A stretch of 6,892 nucleotides of DNA from Candidatus Martarchaeota archaeon (GTDB taxonomy: Archaea; Micrarchaeota; Micrarchaeia; Micrarchaeales; Micrarchaeaceae): assembly GCA_023485645.1 (NCBI GenBank), contig JAMCZM010000003.1:1-6892 (forward strand). Reading direction: 5' to 3'. Position numbers and translations under genes: made by a program. Positions within the stretch are counted from its first letter, which is position 1; each line of letters starts with the position of its first letter. Below the pieces are notes generated by a model. The model searched no databases. It had not been told where the DNA came from and saw nothing but the letters and a program-made list of their open reading frames with translations. Shown piece by piece: positions 1 through 6,613 of the stretch.

Positions 1-1
1 A

Positions 2-682
2 AATAAAAATATAAACATAGATAAAATATTGGAAATGATTTCAGAGATGAAATTGCCTAAACGCGACGTGGATTCAGATCCAATAATGTATATAGTTAGA
101 TCTTTTGATGTTAATAAGCCTGGGGCGGATGTAACAAATCTTATTGGCGGTGTAATAGGCGGATCAATTATACGTGGAAGATTTAAGAAGGATGATGTAA
201 TAGAAATACGTCCAGGGATAAACATATCGAGCAATTCTAAAAAGGATGAATACAAAACAACCATAACAAAGATAGTCAGCATGAATAATGGGACGGAAAC
301 AATTGAAAGTGCTATATCGGGCGGTCTTATTGGGATGGCTACAACAATAGATCCTACATTTGTGAAAGCTGATAATCTTGTAGGTAGGGTTGTTGGTCAT
401 GTGGGCAAATTGCCAGAATTGCTCGATATGTTTATAATAATATATAAAAGAATAAATAGAACGGATATTCCTGAGCAAGGCTTCCAAGAAGGAGAACCAT
501 TAATACTTGGAATTGCGACAGCAACGGTCGTCGGGCATATAAAAAAGGTAAAGAAGGATACACTCTCTTTAGAATTAAATCATCCAGTTTGCATAGATAA
601 GGATGCTAAAATAGCAATACTAAGAAATATTTCAAAGCGTTGGAGGCTAACGGGATATGGGCTTTTACCATCTGGAAAATAA
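2..682 (+). CDS. eif2g: Translation initiation factor aIF2 subunit gamma, C-terminal part (5' truncated)
   Basis: This is the GTP-binding core subunit of archaeal initiation factor 2, which brings initiator Met-tRNA to the small ribosomal subunit. The frame is open to the left edge, so the TTG at 29 is internal and not a start. 226 residues are visible. The linker and the two C-terminal beta-barrel domains (II and III) are present; the G domain with its GTPase motifs lies outside the window. Family hallmarks seen include SFDVNKPG, GGVIGG, EIRPG, a GGLIGMATTIDPTFVKAD-type segment followed by NLVGRVVG, and the C-terminal RWRLTGYG. Domain III reads EPLILGIATATVVG where many homologues have a form like LNVGTATTVG, a modest divergence. 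The gene ends in TAA at 680-682 and converges on alba. Identification is firm; only the missing 5' part is unknown. Confidence 0.96.
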   Translation, partial: NKNINIDKILEMISEMKLPKRDVDSDPIMYIVRSFDVNKPGADVTNLIGGVIGGSIIRGRFKKDDVIEIRPGINISSNSKKDEYKTTITKIVSMNNGTETIESAISGGLIGMATTIDPTFVKADNLVGRVVGHVGKLPELLDMFIIIYKRINRTDIPEQGFQEGEPLILGIATATVVGHIKKVKKDTLSLELNHPVCIDKDAKIAILRNISKRWRLTGYGLLPSGK

Positions 683-802
683 CAAATGCTATGTCCTAAA
701 TCAATACTTTGTTATATATAAAAATAAGTGTAATAAATATTAAAAATGTTAAAATAAAAACATAAAAATAAAAAGTGCAGCAATATAGCTGCATTGTCAG
801 AC
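683..802. other. Convergent intergenic region between aIF2 gamma and alba
   Basis: About 120 AT-rich bases separate the two convergent genes. The only clear structure is the hairpin with adjoining T tract that ends alba on the minus strand. On the plus strand there is no strong T run directly after the aIF2 gamma stop. The plus-strand transcript may therefore end diffusely, or use the same hairpin followed by the modestly T-rich stretch near 794-811. Confidence 0.6.
761..793 (-). terminator. Hairpin plus T-tract terminator of alba
   Basis: A perfect 6-bp stem (TGCAGC at 776-781, GCTGCA at 788-793) encloses a 6-base AT loop. Read on the minus strand, it starts about 10 bases after the alba stop codon and is followed by a run reading TTTTTATTTTTATG. 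Archaeal termination depends mainly on the T run; the GC-rich stem in such AT-rich surroundings makes the call stronger. Confidence 0.7.
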
Positions 803-1111
803 TTATTTTATCAACGTTATCTGTATTGCACTAACTTTGGAGCGGGTTCCATCCTCATTCACTAATTCTTCGGAAGATGTCTTTATTGCCTTTTCCTTTA
901 CGTTTGGCAGAAATCTATTAAGTACAATCTCCTTCACGTCTACTGCCCTAGATATTGCATTCCCGCGCGCCTTTATAGTGACCTCTGGCATGCCGCTGTT
1001 GAATTGCGTCACTACAGCCAATACATAGTTCATAGTAGGCTTTTTGCCTATATAAACAGTGTTCTCTGGTCCACGTGTTCCCTCGTTTATTCTATTTGTT
1101 TCTTCTGGCAT
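803..1111 (-). CDS. albA: DNA/RNA-binding chromatin protein Alba
   Basis: Alba is a small basic dimer that coats DNA and binds RNA in most archaea. The 102-residue length matches the family (about 90-100). Diagnostic segments are YIGKKPTMNYVLAVV (20-34), KARGNAISRAVD (47-58) and NRFLPNV (65-71). K23 and K24 align with the GKKP lysines of Sulfolobus Sso10b; the first corresponds to K16, whose acetylation weakens DNA binding. F67 aligns with the phenylalanine used in dimer-dimer contacts. An N-terminal tail of about 16 residues, slightly longer than in Sso10b, precedes the fold. The ATG start is backed by a GGTGA Shine-Dalgarno five bases upstream and a TATA box farther up. The gene has its own promoter and terminator, so it is probably monocistronic. 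Identification is firm. Confidence 0.97.
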   Translation of the reverse strand: MPEETNRINEGTRGPENTVYIGKKPTMNYVLAVVTQFNSGMPEVTIKARGNAISRAVDVKEIVLNRFLPNVKEKAIKTSSEELVNEDGTRSKVSAIQITLIK

Positions 1112-1116
1112 TTAGT

Positions 1117-1121
1117 TCACC
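1117..1121 (-). promoter_or_regulatory. Shine-Dalgarno of alba
   Basis: Minus-strand GGTGA lies five bases before the alba ATG, a good match to the archaeal anti-SD. It indicates a leadered transcript, in agreement with the TATA position, and supports the chosen start. Confidence 0.65.
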
Positions 1122-1153
1122 CTATGTTTAGTTATTAAATATGTCGTAGTATC

Positions 1154-1167
1154 TATTTATACCTTAC
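1154..1167 (-). promoter_or_regulatory. BRE/TATA promoter of alba
   Basis: On the minus strand a near-consensus TATAAATA (1161 down to 1154) follows the purine-rich GTAAGG, which fits a TFB recognition element. Transcription would start about 25 bases downstream, near 1132. That leaves a 5' leader of roughly 20 bases containing the Shine-Dalgarno. This is the clearest promoter in the window, as suits an abundant chromatin protein. Confidence 0.7.
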
Positions 1168-1183
1168 TCTAATAAAATGGCAG

Positions 1184-1202
1184 TTTTATTTTTGAAATAA
1201 AA
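1184..1202. repeat. AT-only hairpin between the 289-residue gene and the alba promoter
   Basis: TTTTATTT and AAATAAAA form a perfect 8-bp inverted repeat around a 3-base loop. It sits just upstream of the alba BRE/TATA and after the T runs that follow the upstream gene. It could add to termination or be a weak protein site. AT-only palindromes arise easily in DNA of this composition, so its meaning is uncertain. Confidence 0.35.
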
Positions 1203-1223
1203 AATTATAAAAATTAATGTGCT

Positions 1224-1245
1224 AAAAACTAATGAAAAAATAAAA
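1224..1245 (-). terminator. Poly-T terminator of the 289-residue gene
   Basis: Read on the minus strand, successive T runs (1245-1242, 1240-1235 and 1228-1224) begin a few bases after the TAA stop at 1249-1251. Multiple T runs without a stable stem are typical archaeal terminators. They separate this gene from alba, which has its own promoter. Confidence 0.5.
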
Positions 1246-1248
1246 TAA

Positions 1249-2118
1249 TTATTGTTTTTTATTTTTAAAAATTAATCGGGCGTAGGCATCTGGATCGATA
1301 TCATAACCACATTCCTTTATTATATGTAATGGGTATGCAATTGAAATATTTCTAAGCAAAAGAAACTCCCTTTCTATCCCAGAGCGCTTTGCGGATGGAA
1401 GTTCAGTATCAATGCATTCTGCAGCAACTGCAAGCATATTTTTTATAAATGCTAAATTTTTTTCATGATCGCCGTTTTGAAGTACATATTTGAGTTCAGA
1501 ATCAAGCCATTGCATTGTTTTGTTGTCGGCAGAGAGCGCTTTTCCAAAAGACCTCATAAACTCAGGCGCTGTTGGATAAAATACCTTATAAAATATCATT
1601 CCAAATGTCTGCGCGTACGTGTATCTTAATATTAATCCTGAAACTAATATGCGCTCTTCAATGGTATCTAAATGCTCCATAAAATCAAGCAATTTTAATG
1701 TTCCTGTATTTGGCCCAATATCTCGCATTTCCATTCCATCAATTAAATTCTTTATGGCGCGCATATGTTTTTTCGAGAGCACTGAAAGCTTTCTAAATCC
1801 ATCTGAATATCCCTTATCTAAATTATAATTATTTTTAGACCATCTCTCATATACGTCTGAAATGGATTTTTCACCATAATAAAACTGGTTTAATATATCA
1901 GCAACAAAATTCATTTCAAATCGTGTACCATTTGGTAGCTCCACATATCCTTTAGAAATAAGCCCCTTTTTTCTTTTAACATCGATGAAACTCATACCCT
2001 TTTTAATTGCATATATCGGGTTTTCCTTAATATATTCTACTATATATGGTTTTACCCACTGCGGCAACCTATATTTTGCTATCGTATCATCCAGCATATA
2101 GTAAATGTTAAATTTCAC
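1249..2118 (-). CDS. Unrecognised 289-residue, mostly helical soluble protein
   Basis: I do not recognise this family. The protein has no signal peptide and no convincing membrane segment. The N-terminal 90 residues contain a basic patch (KRKKG near 48-52) and a short beta-looking stretch (GYVELPNGTRFEMNF, 57-71). The rest, from about 105, looks like a bundle of amphipathic helices: 106-130, 140-166, 167-195, 200-214, 218-237 and 246-270. Acidic and histidine residues occur in two of them (E148, H149, E154, E155; E234, E239). This is loosely ferritin-like, but I see no proper ExxH pair arrangement, so I do not assign a di-iron function. The start is GTG at 2118. It lies in tandem below the surface-protein gene, 61 bases away, with a T-rich terminator and a TATA-like box between them, so it is probably transcribed separately. 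The reading frame is clean and codon use resembles its neighbours. Confidence 0.75.
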   Translation of the reverse strand: MKFNIYYMLDDTIAKYRLPQWVKPYIVEYIKENPIYAIKKGMSFIDVKRKKGLISKGYVELPNGTRFEMNFVADILNQFYYGEKSISDVYERWSKNNYNLDKGYSDGFRKLSVLSKKHMRAIKNLIDGMEMRDIGPNTGTLKLLDFMEHLDTIEERILVSGLILRYTYAQTFGMIFYKVFYPTAPEFMRSFGKALSADNKTMQWLDSELKYVLQNGDHEKNLAFIKNMLAVAAECIDTELPSAKRSGIEREFLLLRNISIAYPLHIIKECGYDIDPDAYARLIFKNKKQ

Positions 2119-2138
2119 TATGGTACACCATTAATTGC

Positions 2139-2147
2139 TATTAAATA
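2139..2147 (-). promoter_or_regulatory. TATA-like box upstream of the 289-residue gene
   Basis: Minus-strand TATTTAATA is centred about 25 bases before the GTG start. That spacing would give a leaderless or nearly leaderless mRNA. A GGTG seven bases before the GTG could instead act as a Shine-Dalgarno for readthrough transcripts from the operon upstream. Confidence 0.4.
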
Positions 2148-2160
2148 AAAAAAGAAAAGA
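2147..2160 (-). terminator. T-rich terminator of the ABC/surface-protein operon
   Basis: Read on the minus strand, TCTTTTCTTTTTTT starts about 20 bases after the stop codon of the surface-protein gene. It has the form of an archaeal intrinsic T-tract terminator and marks the probable end of the padR-to-surface-protein transcript. Confidence 0.55.
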
Positions 2161-2179
2161 ATTAAAGGCAGAATGCTTA

Positions 2180-3862
2180 TTACTTTTTACTATGCGTGCC
2201 TTTTTGTTGCCTTTTTATTATCTTTTCTCTGTACCTATAAACAAATACTGCCACAATAACAATTATTACTGCATATAATATATAATTAATGCCTCCTCCA
2301 TTGCTATTTGTGCCAGAGCTTTGTCCTGCGTTTGCGTATACTGTGGCATAATAATTGTTTGAACCGTAGAAGACCTGATTTGGTGCTCCGTTATTTTGCT
2401 TCCACTGTTCATATATTGTTATAGGATATTGGCCTGGATTTCCATTCTGGTCTGTACTAATATAGAATGTTACATTTGTAGATTCTCCTGGGTTTAATTG
2501 CGCTATGTATGCATTTCCCGCTACTGGACTTAATGGATATATAGACTGCAGTGATATGGATATTTGAGTTGCAGCTTCATTTCCTGTATTTTTTATTTTT
2601 AATACAATTGGGCCATAAGCATTTCCAGGATATGAATTATCCGTTACATTAGTTATCTGGAAAACCGCAGATTTTGCTATATTTATGGAAATATTGCGCT
2701 CTATACTGGTAGCGTTTGCATAATTTGCTGATGTGTAATTAAGTTCTACTGGTATAAAACTACTAGTTTCGCTCGAATTTCCATTTGCTGTTATGTATAA
2801 ATTTTCATTTATGCTGCTGCCTGGCTGAAGCATTCCTATATAAAATGTGGATGCTGATCCGCTTACGCTTATCGTATTGCTGCTCAAAAATGTTGCAACC
2901 AAATCCCTTGCAATGCCGCTTCCAGTATTTTGTATATTAATCGTTAATGTTTGATTGCCGCCAGAATATATCTGCTCTGGTTGTGCGTTTACTATACTCG
3001 TAACTATATGTGGTACACCTAACGCTACGTCTACTGGTACATTAACAGTTCCAGTGAAATTTGAAACTGATCCAGTATATGAAACATATAAGGTTATATT
3101 GTGTGTTCCAGATGTTATATTGCTATTTACTAAAAGATCAAGCGGTATCTGCTGTGTTGCGCCTGGCGCAGTGTCTCCAAATGTATACTCGTTCTGTCCT
3201 ATAACTGAAAAATCATTAGTGTTTTTTATTGTTACAGTTATATTTCTGGCCGTTGCAGTTCCTGTATTTGTCGCAATTAAATTAGCATTAAGTGCGCTTC
3301 CTGGTATTATATTAGATTGCTCTTGAACATTAAAATTCAGGTTAGGTTTGCCATAAATATATACTGTTATTGGTATTACTGAGCTTCCAGGCAAATTTAC
3401 ACTACTTCCACTTGTTGTAGTTTCGTAGTTTGCAACAACATCTATTGTGTATATACCTGATATTAGTGTTGAAGGTATGTGTAATTTATAGATAAATGGA
3501 TTGCTCCCAATTCCTCCATAAATGCCAGTTCCAATAGAATCTACAAGATAGGATTTTGATGGAGATACATTTATCAATTCACTTGAGGATTCAAGTCCTA
3601 TATTCACATTTGTTAATTCTTGTGAATACGAATTGAATAAAGAGAAGCTTAATGTTACGTTACTTCCGGCTATAACTGGCGTTGGAGATATGGCAACATT
3701 GGATACGGATAATGCGCCATCAACACTGCTGCCTGATGTACTTAGCGCGCTTGCTGTGGTATTTGCTGAAAATACTACGCTACTTAAGACAATCGACAGA
3801 AATATACTAATGATAGTATATTTGAAAACCTTTGTTTGCTCTATTTTTGTAATGTTCATCAT
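2180..3862 (-). CDS. Membrane-anchored surface protein with tandem CARDB/COG1361-like modules
   Basis: This 560-residue extracellular protein is anchored at its C-terminus. A hydrophobic signal segment (about 14-32) follows a short basic N-terminus. A Ser/Gly/Asn linker (511-525) leads to one membrane helix (about 526-542) and a strongly basic cytoplasmic tail (YREKIIKRQQKG). Between them are about four immunoglobulin-like beta modules: 50-170, 173-280, 284-392 and 396-510. Modules 2-4 repeat an NTG motif at 199, 312 and 425, exactly 113 residues apart, each followed about 34 residues later by a PG turn (233, 347, 458). This pattern fits CARDB/NEW3-type domains grouped under COG1361, 'S-layer domain' proteins. 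More than ten N-x-S/T sequons suggest glycosylation. Its start lies five bases after the permease stop, with GGTGA overlapping that stop. The second ATG (3859) is better spaced than the first. It is probably an accessory or client of the adjacent ABC exporter rather than the main S-layer; the role is inferred from position. Confidence 0.85.
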   Translation of the reverse strand: MMNITKIEQTKVFKYTIISIFLSIVLSSVVFSANTTASALSTSGSSVDGALSVSNVAISPTPVIAGSNVTLSFSLFNSYSQELTNVNIGLESSSELINVSPSKSYLVDSIGTGIYGGIGSNPFIYKLHIPSTLISGIYTIDVVANYETTTSGSSVNLPGSSVIPITVYIYGKPNLNFNVQEQSNIIPGSALNANLIATNTGTATARNITVTIKNTNDFSVIGQNEYTFGDTAPGATQQIPLDLLVNSNITSGTHNITLYVSYTGSVSNFTGTVNVPVDVALGVPHIVTSIVNAQPEQIYSGGNQTLTINIQNTGSGIARDLVATFLSSNTISVSGSASTFYIGMLQPGSSINENLYITANGNSSETSSFIPVELNYTSANYANATSIERNISINIAKSAVFQITNVTDNSYPGNAYGPIVLKIKNTGNEAATQISISLQSIYPLSPVAGNAYIAQLNPGESTNVTFYISTDQNGNPGQYPITIYEQWKQNNGAPNQVFYGSNNYYATVYANAGQSSGTNSNGGGINYILYAVIIVIVAVFVYRYREKIIKRQQKGTHSKK

Positions 3863-3863
3863 A

Positions 3864-3869
3864 TCACCT
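3864..3869 (-). promoter_or_regulatory. Shine-Dalgarno of the surface-protein gene overlapping the permease stop
   Basis: Minus-strand AGGTGA contains the last two bases of the permease TAG. It lies one base from the ATG at 3862 but four bases from the ATG at 3859, so the second methionine is the more likely initiator. The overlap indicates translational coupling between permease and surface protein. Confidence 0.6.
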
Positions 3870-5001
3870 AATCAACATAATTTTTAAATAATAACGCGCT
3901 TGCTATAAGTCCAAATGCAATGAATATTAAAAGTGCTGTTATATCTGTTGTTATTGCTTGTATTGGATAATAACCAAGCATCATTACATCACGTATGCCC
4001 TGCGTTGCGTATGTCATGGGATCTAGCGTGCTAAATGGCTGTATGAACGAGGGAAGCGATGTAGCAGGAAAGAATGCGCCTGATAAGAACCACATGGGTA
4101 ATACTACCACTTGTGCAAGTATTGCATATACTTCGACTTTATTTACTCTAGACGCAATGACTGTTGTTACTCCTGCAAAACCTATTGCAACAAGCATTAT
4201 GAGTAGTATTATCCAAACAAGTCCTAAAACACCCATTGCTATTGTTGCACCATCAATAAAGCCTATACCGAGTGCTACTAACATATATATTATTGATTGT
4301 ATGACCCCTGATATCATTTTACTAAATATAATCGTTTTTTTGTTTATCGGTGCAATGTAAAATGATTTAAGAACGCCCAATTGTCTATCCGCTATTATTG
4401 ATATGCCGCCTCCAAATACCGTACCGAATGCCGCAACCATCGCTAGTATGCCGCCTACAAGGAATACCTTGTAGCTGCTTGATGTTCCATATAACGGTAC
4501 AACTGCAACATTGGATTCTAATACTGCATTATTGTTTTGCTGCTGTAGTATGTTTGTGCTTATGCCCGCATTGTATGATTGTGCGGTGGATTGTATAAGT
4601 GGTATAGCAGCTCCAATATTAGCAAAATTGGAATTTGAGTAATATATATCAATACTGGGGTTTCCATTGACCTTATTTGGAAATGATGGAAGTATCACAA
4701 GTACAACGGAAGTTTTTCCTTGTGATAACATATTTATTGCGCTAGATTGTGATGTAACTTGCTGCACCTGAAGCGTTTTGCTTGAGGTCAATGCATTTAT
4801 AAATGAGGAGGCCTGTGGGTTGTTTGCATAATTTACTACTGTTATGCCTATGTTAAATGTGCTTGCAGATATATTTCCAAAGAAGAATATAATTACAATG
4901 GGAAATATAACTGAACGTATAAGATTAGTGCGTAAATTGGCCTTGAATATTATAAGTTCACGGGTCAATAGTGTATATGTATCTCCAAAAATTCCCATCA
5001 A
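3868..5001 (-). CDS. ABC-2 type exporter permease (DrrB-like)
   Basis: This is the membrane half of an ABC-2 exporter. The 377 residues have the usual six-helix plan with a large outside domain: TM1 about 28-45, an extracellular domain of about 130 residues (46-177), then TM2 178-203, TM3 226-250, TM4 255-283, TM5 292-311 and TM6 351-372. The cytoplasmic stretch after TM2 (ADRQLGVLKSFYIAPINKKTI, from 204) is the conserved segment that meets the ATPase. FLSGAFFP followed by LDPMTYATQGIRDVM (305-340) is a strong ABC-2 signature. The nearest start is TTG at 5001, but ATG at 4998 has the better spacing (7 bases) from AGGT in the 3' end of the ATPase gene and is preferred. Only two bases separate it from the ATPase stop. 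The substrate is unknown; drugs, lipids or glycans are all possible for this family. Confidence 0.93.
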   Translation of the reverse strand: MMGIFGDTYTLLTRELIIFKANLRTNLIRSVIFPIVIIFFFGNISASTFNIGITVVNYANNPQASSFINALTSSKTLQVQQVTSQSSAINMLSQGKTSVVLVILPSFPNKVNGNPSIDIYYSNSNFANIGAAIPLIQSTAQSYNAGISTNILQQQNNNAVLESNVAVVPLYGTSSSYKVFLVGGILAMVAAFGTVFGGGISIIADRQLGVLKSFYIAPINKKTIIFSKMISGVIQSIIYMLVALGIGFIDGATIAMGVLGLVWIILLIMLVAIGFAGVTTVIASRVNKVEVYAILAQVVVLPMWFLSGAFFPATSLPSFIQPFSTLDPMTYATQGIRDVMMLGYYPIQAITTDITALLIFIAFGLIASALLFKNYVD

Positions 5002-5003
5002 TA

Positions 5004-6017
5004 TTACCTTTTTATCATAATATTTGCTCTATCCGAATTCTGTTCTTCGAGTTTGTCACGAATTGAAGATCCTGTCAATTTTATAAATACATCATCCATA
5101 GTGGGCAGTCGCAGGCTTATTGAGGATATTGTTATTTTTTCTTTGTATATTGCATCAGCAACCTTTGAAACCATTTTTATGTCATCCTTTGCGACAAATG
5201 CCTCTATCTTCTCATCCTCTACATTAACTTCAAGCTTTAATTTTGTTCTTAATAGCTTTACTATTTGCTCTACAACATTCGTTTCAGCAATTATCTCTAT
5301 TACGCTGCCTTCAGATACCTGTTTTTTCAATTCTGATGCGGTCCCATGTGCAACGATTTTTCCATGGTCTATTATAGCTATTTTGTTGCATAACCTATCC
5401 GCCTCTTCAAGGTATTGCGTAGTTAATATGACTGTCACACCACGTTTGTTTAAATCATCTATGCGCTTCCACATCTCAACTCTGTTTTGTACATCTAGTC
5501 CTGTTGTAGGTTCATCTAGTATCAATATTTTTGGTGCGTGTATCATAGATTTTACTAAATATAAACGCCTTTTCATGCCTCCTGAGAATGAGCCAGCTTT
5601 TTTGTTTGCAAATGCTTCTAAATCCGCCTCTTTTAGTGCATTTTTTATAGCAGCTTCTAATGCCTCACCTTTTAAGTGGTATAGTTTGCCGGCAATCTTT
5701 AGGTTTTCATACGCTGTTAAATCAGAATCAACTATGGTTTCTTGCGTCATAAACCCTATTTTTTCTTTTACCAACTCATTATCCTTTATATTATCAAGTC
5801 CATCTATTACTATGGCGCCTGATGTGGGTTTTAATATACCTAATACTAAGCTAATTGTTGTAGTCTTTCCTGCGCCATTAGGTCCTAATAATCCAAAAAT
5901 CTTTCCTCTTTCTATGTTAAGGCTTACATTATCTACTGCTATAAAGCTTCCAAATGTTTTAATCAAATTCTTTATCTCTATTATATTATCGTCGTCTTTA
6001 TTCATATTAATCATCAA
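5004..6017 (-). CDS. ABC-2 exporter ATP-binding protein (DrrA-like)
   Basis: This is the nucleotide-binding subunit powering the adjacent permease. Seen in order: Walker A GPNGAGKT (45-52), Q-loop glutamine Q92, signature SFSGGMKRR (143-151; SGGMK at 145-149), Walker B ILILDEP (164-170, catalytic E169) and D-loop GLD (173-175). The H-loop position carries glutamine (TTQYLEEAD, Q201) instead of histidine, as in daunorubicin-resistance DrrA-type ATPases. A C-terminal extension (about 235-337) matches the DUF4162-type tail of this subgroup. The longest frame begins with TTG at 6017, immediately followed by ATG at 6014; another in-frame ATG at 6005 gives a start (MNKDDDNIIEIKNL) that fits the family equally well. 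The 5' end overlaps padR, so the two are translationally coupled. Substrate specificity cannot be read from this subunit. Confidence 0.95.
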   Translation of the reverse strand: MMINMNKDDDNIIEIKNLIKTFGSFIAVDNVSLNIERGKIFGLLGPNGAGKTTTISLVLGILKPTSGAIVIDGLDNIKDNELVKEKIGFMTQETIVDSDLTAYENLKIAGKLYHLKGEALEAAIKNALKEADLEAFANKKAGSFSGGMKRRLYLVKSMIHAPKILILDEPTTGLDVQNRVEMWKRIDDLNKRGVTVILTTQYLEEADRLCNKIAIIDHGKIVAHGTASELKKQVSEGSVIEIIAETNVVEQIVKLLRTKLKLEVNVEDEKIEAFVAKDDIKMVSKVADAIYKEKITISSISLRLPTMDDVFIKLTGSSIRDKLEEQNSDRANIMIKR

Positions 6018-6384
6018 ATGTTTTCATTGCCTCCTTAAAGGCTTTACTCATCATCAATCTAGTCCTATCTAAAGCGCTAATACCCATTTTTGTTATTCTA
6101 TAATATTTTTTAGATTTATCATTTTCAATGATATGGTGCGCTTTTATATAACCGCCATTTTCAAGTGCCTGTAGCGTATTATAAACATTATTTTTAATAT
6201 CCTTACTTATAACAAATTTGGGCCCAAATTTTTTAATGTCTTTTAGTAGTAAATATGGGTAATAATTACCGCGTTTTACCATGCTTAATATAACTATTTT
6301 TAGTATCCCATTCTTCATATCTTTTGTTACGTAATCTGTCATGTCATTGCAATGTGCCTGAGGCGCGTTATGTTCCATATACAC
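6007..6384 (-). CDS. PadR-family winged-helix transcriptional regulator
   Basis: This is a small dimeric DNA-binding repressor of the PadR type, the first gene of the operon and its likely local regulator. In the 125 residues, helix 1 is MKNGILKIVILSMVKRG (23-39), followed by YYPYLLLKDIKKF (41-53) where PadR proteins usually have HGYEI. The recognition region is NNVYNTLQALENGGYIKA (65-82), and the wing ends in KKYYRITKMGISAL (92-105). The C-terminal helix is short, as in the small PadR class. It has no tryptophan, so the Trp-lined drug pocket of LmrR is not conserved. The frame can start at GTG 6384 or, two codons in, at ATG 6378. The first ~20 residues lie outside the fold, and M15 or M23 are also possible starts. 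No Shine-Dalgarno is visible, which favours a leaderless mRNA. PadR next to a DrrAB exporter is a recurrent arrangement, with LmrR-LmrCD as the model. Confidence 0.88.
   Translation of the reverse strand: MYMEHNAPQAHCNDMTDYVTKDMKNGILKIVILSMVKRGNYYPYLLLKDIKKFGPKFVISKDIKNNVYNTLQALENGGYIKAHHIIENDKSKKYYRITKMGISALDRTRLMMSKAFKEAMKTFDD
6298..6326 (-). repeat. 29-bp exact inverted repeat, copy 1 (inside padR)
   Basis: Read on the minus strand, this stretch is identical over 29 bases to plus-strand 6864-6892. Within padR it encodes KDMKNGILK (residues 21-29), which leads directly into the first helix of the winged-helix fold. This is therefore the native copy. Confidence 0.9.
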
Positions 6385-6403
6385 ACTATTTTAAAAATAA
6401 ACT

Positions 6404-6413
6404 ATATTAATAT
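6404..6413 (-). promoter_or_regulatory. Palindromic TATA-like box close to padR
   Basis: ATATTAATAT is a perfect 10-bp palindrome centred 24 bases before the GTG and 30 before the ATG of padR. If it is the TATA box, the mRNA would be leaderless or nearly so, consistent with the missing Shine-Dalgarno. The very low GC makes chance occurrence likely, so this is a candidate only. Confidence 0.4.
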
Positions 6414-6423
6414 TAAACTAAAT

Positions 6424-6439
6424 ATATATAAAGCTTTAT
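6424..6439 (-). promoter_or_regulatory. Candidate TATA box with overlapping 12-bp palindrome (possible PadR operator)
   Basis: ATAAAGCTTTAT (6428-6439) is a perfect 12-bp palindrome with a GC centre. On the minus strand it runs into TTTATATATAT, a good TATA-like stretch whose start site would fall near 6400. A repressor bound here would cover the TFB/TBP site, as expected for an autoregulating PadR. The operator role is inferred from symmetry and position only. Confidence 0.4.
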
Positions 6440-6613
6440 CAATTTAGCATTTTTATCAAATAGGACATAAAATTAATAGGTATAATGAAAGTTTCTCATA
6501 TAAAAATTTACGTATATTTTAAATTATGTCAAAATAGATATACTATTTAATCTTTTACATAACTTTAATATTATGAAAAATGTGAAAATCAGCAAAAGTT
6601 ATTTAATACTAAA

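Noticed and set aside
29..31. TTG at 29 as the start of the aIF2 gamma gene
   Set aside because: The frame continues open to position 2 with family-like residues (NINIDK), so the gene clearly begins outside the window.
1249..2118. Assignment of the 289-residue protein as a ferritin-like di-iron enzyme
   Set aside because: The helical pattern and a few Glu/His residues are suggestive, but the paired ExxH arrangement is absent, so a named function would be a guess.
2955..3326. Plus-strand open frame of 123 codons inside the surface-protein gene
   Set aside because: It is antisense to a clearly coding, domain-bearing gene, with no ribosome site and no recognisable product.
5053..6072. A 339-codon plus-strand open frame opposite the ABC ATPase gene
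   Set aside because: It mirrors the ATPase gene almost end to end. The translation is Ser/Phe/Ile-rich with no family resemblance, as expected for an antisense shadow, while the minus strand carries every ABC motif.
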